Source of the DNA: Chryseobacterium oranimense
Lineage (GTDB): Bacteria > Bacteroidota > Bacteroidia > Flavobacteriales > Weeksellaceae
Direction of reading: 5' to 3'
Length of the DNA stretch: 64,000 bases
Assembly: GCF_900129755.1 (NCBI RefSeq)
Contig: NZ_FQWT01000001.1
Span: 868,001-932,000, forward strand
The position numbers and the translations under genes are program-made. Under the pieces are notes generated by a model that ran no database searches, had not been told where the DNA came from, and was given only the letters and a program-made list of their open reading frames with translations. Numbering within the stretch: position 1 is the first letter of the stretch; every line of letters begins with the position of its first letter. Positions 58,990-64,000 of the stretch are shown here, one piece after another.

Positions 58990-60012
58990 TTAATATTCAA
59001 ACAGTACGCTTCCCCAGGTAAATCCACTTCCGAAAGCCGAAAGAAGCACAAGATCTCCTCTTTTGATTTTTCCTTCCTCAATAGCTTCACTTAATGCAAT
59101 AGGAATCGAAGCTGCCGTTGTATTTCCGTATTTCTGGATATTGTTATGGATCTTTTCATCCGGAAGTCCGAATTTCTGCTGTACAAACTGGGCAATCCTC
59201 AGATTGGCCTGGTGAGGAATGAACATATCAAGATCTTCTACTGTTTTTCCTGCTTTATTCAAAGCTTCCATCATTGTTTCAGGGAATCTTGTCACCGCAT
59301 GCTTGAAAACGAAATTACCGTTCATGATAGGATAAACTTCTTTATTCGTTACATTTTCAGGTTCTTTTCTCATCCTGTCGCTCCACCCGAATTTAGATCC
59401 GGGAAACTGAGTACACAGTTCATCTGCATATTTCCCCTCCGAATGCATGTTGACGGCTAAAATATCTCCTGCATTTTCATCTTCAGTGGCAGATAATATG
59501 ATAGCTCCTGCCCCATCTCCAAAAATCACGGAAACCCCTCTTCCTTCATCGGAAAAATCCAGTCCGAAAGAATGGATTTCTGCTCCTACCACAAGGATAT
59601 TTTTATAAGTTCCTGATTTGATAAAAGCATTGGCAACACTCATAGCATACACAAATCCTGAACATTGGTTTCTTACATCCAGAGCACCGATGGTATCACA
59701 TCCCAGCATATCCTGTAGCAATACCCCGCAACCCGGGAAATAATAATCCGGAGAAAGTGTCGCAAAAACAATATAATCTATATCCTGAGCGGTAAGACCC
59801 GCTTTTTCAAGAGCTTTTTCAGAAGCTTTAAATGCTAAATAAGCTGTGGTTTCCTGAGAATCATTTCTGTTTTTTCTGTGTCTTCTTTCTTTGATGCCCG
59901 TTCTTTCCGTAATCCATTCGTCATTGGTGGTCATCAACTTTGCTAAATCATCATTCGTAACAACATTATCTGGAACATAAAATCCGATCCCTTTTATTGT
60001 ACTTTTAATCAT
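58990..60012 (-). CDS. fabH: 3-oxoacyl-ACP synthase III (FabH-type)
   Basis: The 340-residue protein shows the KAS III catalytic triad: Cys in 'LDVRNQCSGFVYAMSVANAF', His in 'DMFIPHQANLRIAQFV' and Asn in 'NIQKYGNTTAASIPIALSEA'. The N-terminal 'TTNDEWITERTGIKERRHRK' is typical as well. It starts fatty acid synthesis by condensing an acyl-CoA with malonyl-ACP. It stands alone instead of in the plsX-fabH cluster, so it could be a second copy serving another pathway such as a branched or aryl-polyene chain. The family call is firm; the symbol less so. Confidence 0.85.
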   Translation of the reverse strand: MIKSTIKGIGFYVPDNVVTNDDLAKLMTTNDEWITERTGIKERRHRKNRNDSQETTAYLAFKASEKALEKAGLTAQDIDYIVFATLSPDYYFPGCGVLLQDMLGCDTIGALDVRNQCSGFVYAMSVANAFIKSGTYKNILVVGAEIHSFGLDFSDEGRGVSVIFGDGAGAIILSATEDENAGDILAVNMHSEGKYADELCTQFPGSKFGWSDRMRKEPENVTNKEVYPIMNGNFVFKHAVTRFPETMMEALNKAGKTVEDLDMFIPHQANLRIAQFVQQKFGLPDEKIHNNIQKYGNTTAASIPIALSEAIEEGKIKRGDLVLLSAFGSGFTWGSVLFEY

Positions 60013-60085
60013 ATAGTTTTTTTAATTTTGGCAAAGATAAAATTATTTAACACATAGTTTTTCAAAATATTAGTATTTTTATTGT

Positions 60086-60985
60086 ATGCCAATCGACACG
60101 ATATACAGAGACTCCCAATGTGAATGGGTAGATGTAGAGGCTCCCACAGCGGAAGACCTGAAATTTCTTCACGAAAGATATGAAATCAATAATCTTCTTC
60201 TGGAAGATACGATGGATCCCAACCACCTTCCCAAGTATGAAGAGGATGGCAACATTAAATTTTATCTCCTCCGAGAAAGCACAGAACTGGAGCGGAAAAA
60301 CCTCAATACAATAAGCGACATCAGCACAAAAATCGGGATTTTCCTGGTGGATAATACAATTATCACCATCCACAGGATGAAGACCAGAAGCATTACAGAG
60401 ACGAAGAAACAGGTCTCTTCGATGCAGGCAGATATTCCGCCTTCAAAAATAGCTTTGGCAATTGCCCTTCTGATTATGAAAAGCTTTGATGATGAATCAA
60501 TCAGCCTTATGGAAACTATGGACAATATTGAAAATGAGATCTTTCTTAAAAATACCAACCATACCAACCAAATCAGAAGACTGTATAAGCTGAAAAGAAA
60601 ATCCGGGCTGAATTCAAGAGTGCTGACCATTTCCACGGATGCGGTAGATAAATTTAAATTATTAAATCTGCAAGACTCCGAAATCGTTGATTTAAAAGAT
60701 AAACATAAGGACGTTGTAGCGGATTTTGACCACCTGAACATCCAGATCACCAACCTTATTTCGATGTTCCTGGCACTTTCGGATCAAAAGGCCAACCAGG
60801 TAATGAAAGTGCTTGCTATTTATTCAGTTTATTTCTTACCAATTACCTTCATTGCCGGTGTTTACGGAATGAATTTCGATAATATGCCGGAGCTTCATCA
60901 TAAATACGGCTATTTTATAACCTTGGGCATTATGGCTTTGGTGGTGATCTGCACATTTATTTATGCAAGGCGTAAGCAATGGTAA
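60086..60985 (+). CDS. corA: CorA-type magnesium/divalent cation transporter
   Basis: The 299-residue protein has the cytoplasmic funnel ('CEWVDVEAPTAEDLKFLHER', 'LEDTMDPNHLPKYEEDGNIK'), a long stalk helix, and two C-terminal membrane helices. The first ends in the signature 'VYGMNFDNMPELHHKYGYF' and the second ends in the basic tail RRKQW. GMN forms the pore entry. It forms a pentamer in the inner membrane and takes up Mg2+ (also Co2+ or Ni2+). It is divergent from the ketosynthase gene with a 73-bp gap. Confidence 0.93.
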   Translation: MPIDTIYRDSQCEWVDVEAPTAEDLKFLHERYEINNLLLEDTMDPNHLPKYEEDGNIKFYLLRESTELERKNLNTISDISTKIGIFLVDNTIITIHRMKTRSITETKKQVSSMQADIPPSKIALAIALLIMKSFDDESISLMETMDNIENEIFLKNTNHTNQIRRLYKLKRKSGLNSRVLTISTDAVDKFKLLNLQDSEIVDLKDKHKDVVADFDHLNIQITNLISMFLALSDQKANQVMKVLAIYSVYFLPITFIAGVYGMNFDNMPELHHKYGYFITLGIMALVVICTFIYARRKQW

Positions 60986-61121
60986 TTCCTGGAAGGTATT
61001 AAGCGGAGAAGGTGGTAATGTTGCTGATAACAAAGCTTTTGAATATTTTATACGGATATAACAATAAAAGTAATCTTTGAATCCTGGCATTTAAGCCCAA
61101 ACAGCTAAACACCCAACCACC

Positions 61122-62708
61122 ATGAAAACTGAAAATTTAGATAAAATCCTTAAGGAAAATGTACTTTCCGGAGCATCTAAAGAAAAACTGTCTGCATTGC
61201 ATGAAAATATTTCTTCCAAAGAATTTTCCGACCTGCTGGATGCCCGGGGAAACCAATATGTGGAGTTTGTTCAGGAAGGAGGCGGTGTCTGGGGAAGTGC
61301 ACTGGTAGGTTATCTTTATGGGCTGGAAATATTCGGAATCCGTTTCCTGAAAGTAGCAGGAACCAGTGCAGGAGCCATCAATACAATGCTTATTGCAGCC
61401 TGTAAAACCAAGGAGGAAGCTAAGAGTGAAATCATCAAAGATATTCTCTTCAGCTGGAATTTCGCCGATTTCATGGATGGAAAAGAATATGTGAAAACCA
61501 CTATTCATGCGATTCTTAACAATAAGAATTTCTTTAAGATCAATGCTATCATTCTTGCTGTTGTCATGATCATCCTGGTGATTATTCCTTTTGCTGCCCG
61601 GCCGGAAACGACCCTCAATGCCAAGCTGCTTTTCCTGATTCCTTTAATTCCTGTAATCATTTCCTTTTTCTGCATCAAAAAGTTTTATAATGATTTCAGA
61701 AAGCAGAACAGCGGGTTCAATCCCGGAAATACGTTTCTCCAAACAATGGAAAATGTCCTGGATAGTTTCGGAATCAAAACAGTAGCTAATCTTAATGAAA
61801 AATTTATCCAGAAAGAATATGACCTGAAACTGAATTACCGCTACGGAAACAATCAGGAGTATTATACGATTGCCCTGAAAAGCATAGAAGCGATCAAGGG
61901 TAAAAATATTGAACATATTGATCAGACAAGCTACAGAATATTCTATGAAAGTGCCGTGGGTAACGATTATTACAAGAACAATCCTTTTTACCAACTCCGT
62001 TCGGAATATGTTGTGATTACTACCGATATTAATGCCAAGATCAAGGTTGAGCTTCCTACCATGGCCAATTTATACTGGTCGGAAGAGGAACTGAAGCACA
62101 TCAGTCCCGCTGAATTTGTAAGGGCATCCATGTCTGTTCCGTTCTTTTTTGAGCCATTCCAGAAGAGAATTAATAAGGATGATGATTCTGTGAAATATGC
62201 CTGGAAATTCTGGATGAATACGAAACCGGAAGGCATCTACCCTGCCGGACTTTTTATTGATGGCGGAAGTATTTCCAATTTTCCGATCGATATCTTTCAC
62301 GCAAGCGATGTATTTTATCCAAGGATGCCACTTTTCGGGGTACAGCTAACGAGTGATTCGGATCTTCTTTCAGAAAAGGGAAAAACCAGTGAGGAAATTC
62401 TCAAAACTCCTTTTTCTTATGCCGGAAACATCATCAGTACTTTAAAAGGTTTTAATGACAAAACATTCTTAACCAAGCATAGTTTCTATCGTCTTTACAG
62501 TATCCAAAGCGTAAACTGCGGAACAAGCAGCTGGCTGAATTTCTTCATGAAAAGACAAGAAAAAGAAGATCTGTTCAACAGAGGCTTTCAGGCTGCCCTT
62601 GACTTCCTGAATCAGTTTGACTGGGAAAAATATAAGTATGAAAGAATGATGCTTTCGATGAAGGAGAAAAAGATTCTGAAAGAGGAGGATACGAAAACGG
62701 TGGGGTAA
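61122..62708 (+). CDS. Patatin-like phospholipase with a membrane hairpin
   Basis: The 528-residue protein has the patatin oxyanion loop 'VQEGGGVWGSALVGYLYGLE', the nucleophile Ser in 'KVAGTSAGAINTML' (GTSAG) and the catalytic Asp in 'GLFIDGGSISNFPIDIFHAS' (DGG). Between nucleophile and Asp an unusual insertion holds two membrane helices ('INAIILAVVMIILVIIPFAA', 'LLFLIPLIPVIISFFCIKKF'). The dyad is complete, so it should hydrolyse acyl esters such as phospholipids. The insertion would anchor it to the inner membrane, a form found in other Bacteroidota. It has no signal peptide. Confidence 0.9.
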   Translation: MKTENLDKILKENVLSGASKEKLSALHENISSKEFSDLLDARGNQYVEFVQEGGGVWGSALVGYLYGLEIFGIRFLKVAGTSAGAINTMLIAACKTKEEAKSEIIKDILFSWNFADFMDGKEYVKTTIHAILNNKNFFKINAIILAVVMIILVIIPFAARPETTLNAKLLFLIPLIPVIISFFCIKKFYNDFRKQNSGFNPGNTFLQTMENVLDSFGIKTVANLNEKFIQKEYDLKLNYRYGNNQEYYTIALKSIEAIKGKNIEHIDQTSYRIFYESAVGNDYYKNNPFYQLRSEYVVITTDINAKIKVELPTMANLYWSEEELKHISPAEFVRASMSVPFFFEPFQKRINKDDDSVKYAWKFWMNTKPEGIYPAGLFIDGGSISNFPIDIFHASDVFYPRMPLFGVQLTSDSDLLSEKGKTSEEILKTPFSYAGNIISTLKGFNDKTFLTKHSFYRLYSIQSVNCGTSSWLNFFMKRQEKEDLFNRGFQAALDFLNQFDWEKYKYERMMLSMKEKKILKEEDTKTVG

Positions 62709-62828
62709 GGAATTTTGGATATGTCAGAACTTTCAATAAAAGAATAATCATTTAATAGTAACCTACAATTTGCCCTTTCTAATAATTTTTACAAAAACTT
62801 GAAATATTATCCAAAAACTAAAATCAAT

Positions 62829-63211
62829 ATGTCCTTTTGGAAATACCTGTTATTTGCCAATATTTGCTTTTTTTCCTCATAAGCTGTAATTCCGAGCAAT
62901 TTGACAAAGAGAAATGGCTTTCAGGAGATTCAGCATTATACAGCGGACATCGCAAGAAAATGCTAAATCACCTGATGAAAAATATTCTCAGCTTTGAACA
63001 TGGAAATAAAAAAGGGACCAGCAAAAAAGAGGTAATCAAACTCATCGGAAAACCAGATCAAATTAATAAAGAAACCGGAGCTGAAATTTATTTTATTGAA
63101 GAAAAAACAGGCTTGATTGATCCAAACGGCTATATTAACCTGCATTTGATTTATAAAAGTGATTCAAAATTAATCAGTTGGAGGATTGAAAATGTAGATT
63201 ATAAAAAATAA
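62829..63211 (+). pseudogene. Lipoprotein with a frameshift in a T7 tract in its signal peptide
   Basis: The ATG at 62829 reads 'MSFWKYLLFANICFFSS' and stops. A different frame continues with 'LLFFLISCNSEQFDKEKWLS', a perfect lipobox, and then a 100-residue body with an SmpA/BamE-like 'GTSKKEVIKLIGKPDQINKE'. Adding one T to the run of seven T's at about 62868-62874 would join the two into MSFWKYLLFANICFFFLISC. The alternative start is a TTG at 62837 in the body frame. The gene is therefore broken by one base, switched by a slippery tract, or affected by a sequencing error. It precedes the unknown gene at 63222 by 10 bp. Confidence 0.6.
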
Positions 63212-63221
63212 AAAAATTAAT

Positions 63222-63989
63222 ATGGGCGGATTCATAGAACTTTACAAAATTGATAAAACCAAAATCAAAGAAAGACTGTATCCCAAACTTTCTGATACAG
63301 CCCTTCCTGAAATATACAACAGCAATCTAAATACAAGTTTCGGAACCTTTCAAAATTATCTGATTAACAACAAAAATAGCCTCGATTACCTCAATACTTC
63401 CTATGAAACGATTCTCAAAAAGCTTCAGACAGAGAAATTCACTTTGGAACATAATGAGTTTTCTGCCATTTTTGATTGGTTTACCTGGTATTATCAGGAT
63501 AAACATCAGGGTGATGAAATTATTTTTGCAGAATATGGTCTGATTGCAATCGGAAACCTCAATGTACGATATGAAGTTCCTGTATTTTTTGCACTTACTG
63601 ATGACGGAATCAGAGATTTTTATTTGCCGCTTCTAAATCCCACAGATTTCGAATGGTATAATGATTCATCCTATCTGAATACCCAGAAAATACGGCTGAT
63701 GATTGATTACCTTGTTGTATTATGCTTTAATATTGCCGGATACAAAAAAGATCCATGCCAACAGGATATCAAAGAAAACTTTATAATTTCTGATAGTAGA
63801 AATGATCCGAATATGCAGATAAGTACATGGAAACATCTGGAATCTTACCTTAACGGCAATAAAAATAACCGCAGCACAATGGAATATCTTTTTGAAGACG
63901 GCTACACCTATATTCCGGGAATAGTATTAGATATTAAAAGAAATCTTGGAAGTTATCAGGGCCTAATTTATAAAGATAACTCCTATTAA
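63222..63989 (+). CDS. Unknown cytoplasmic protein
   Basis: The 255-residue protein has no signal peptide or membrane segment. It is rich in aromatic and acidic residues ('FDWFTWYYQDKHQGDEIIFA', 'GIRDFYLPLLNPTDFEWYND'). I see no catalytic motif. It starts 10 bp after the frameshifted lipoprotein gene and may be co-transcribed with it; the pairing of a lipoprotein with a cytoplasmic acidic protein could be an effector and immunity pair, but that is a guess. The stop lies at 63987-63989, so the gene is complete. Confidence 0.6.
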   Translation: MGGFIELYKIDKTKIKERLYPKLSDTALPEIYNSNLNTSFGTFQNYLINNKNSLDYLNTSYETILKKLQTEKFTLEHNEFSAIFDWFTWYYQDKHQGDEIIFAEYGLIAIGNLNVRYEVPVFFALTDDGIRDFYLPLLNPTDFEWYNDSSYLNTQKIRLMIDYLVVLCFNIAGYKKDPCQQDIKENFIISDSRNDPNMQISTWKHLESYLNGNKNNRSTMEYLFEDGYTYIPGIVLDIKRNLGSYQGLIYKDNSY

Positions 63990-64000
63990 CTTATAATGCC

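Noticed and set aside
1..64000. tRNA or rRNA genes
   Set aside because: No cloverleaf with a TTCGA-type arm or rRNA-like conserved stretch was recognised by eye; a dedicated scan would be needed to exclude a tRNA fully.

Overview
The window comes from a low-GC Bacteroidota genome, most likely a Chryseobacterium-type member of the Weeksellaceae. The evidence is SusC/SusD pairs run by ECF sigma/FecR pairs, DUF6520 and DUF6526 proteins, TPR-AraC regulators, candidate -7 elements of the TAnnTTTG type, and a CTnDOT-like conjugation and integration gene set. No rRNA, tRNA or CRISPR array was recognised.

Positions 1 to about 44160 are the right part of an integrative and conjugative element (ICE). 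It opens with the C-terminal end of a relaxase (1-403). Next comes a minus-strand toxin/immunity island (507-7240): a secreted transglutaminase-like protein, a short RHS-core protein with a PD-(D/E)XK-type nuclease end, a row of candidate immunity genes (including Imm26-like and DUF2314 types), and a second transglutaminase-like paralogue. A complete IS4-family insertion sequence with a 9-bp target duplication (7767-9115) follows.

Two cargo modules share one layout. Module 1 is ECF sigma, FecR, SusC, SusD, S9 peptidase (9186-17756), facing a DUF6520 small secreted protein and a MauE/DoxX membrane protein (17774-19631). Module 2 is a TPR-AraC regulator, ECF sigma, FecR, SusC, SusD, TlpA-like thioredoxin (24042-34303), facing two DUF6520 genes, a MauE remnant and an intact MauE gene (34363-35841). 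The repeated pairing suggests a little-described envelope system. In it, TonB-dependent SusCD transport would be tied to small cysteine-containing exported proteins and a redox membrane partner. Between and after the modules lie the ICE backbone genes: VirD4/TraG coupling protein, DUF1896 protein, topoisomerase III, DUF4099/DUF3945 protein, RteC-like protein, three small HTH proteins and a tyrosine integrase. The ICE ends in a stretch of 10-bp-phased short repeats directly abutting the 3' end of mnmE, the probable attachment region.

From 44164 onward the genes look like ordinary chromosome: mnmE; an NAD(P)H oxidoreductase with a saccharopine-dehydrogenase-like partner and a Crp/Fnr regulator; aminopeptidase P; DUF6526; a short lipoprotein; topoisomerase IB; pruA; two small lipoproteins; a TPR-AraC regulator; a thioredoxin-domain protein; a FabH-type ketosynthase; CorA; a patatin-like phospholipase; a frameshifted lipoprotein; and an unknown protein. 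Clear hairpin terminators, two heptanucleotide repeat arrays and a REP-like palindrome lie between them.
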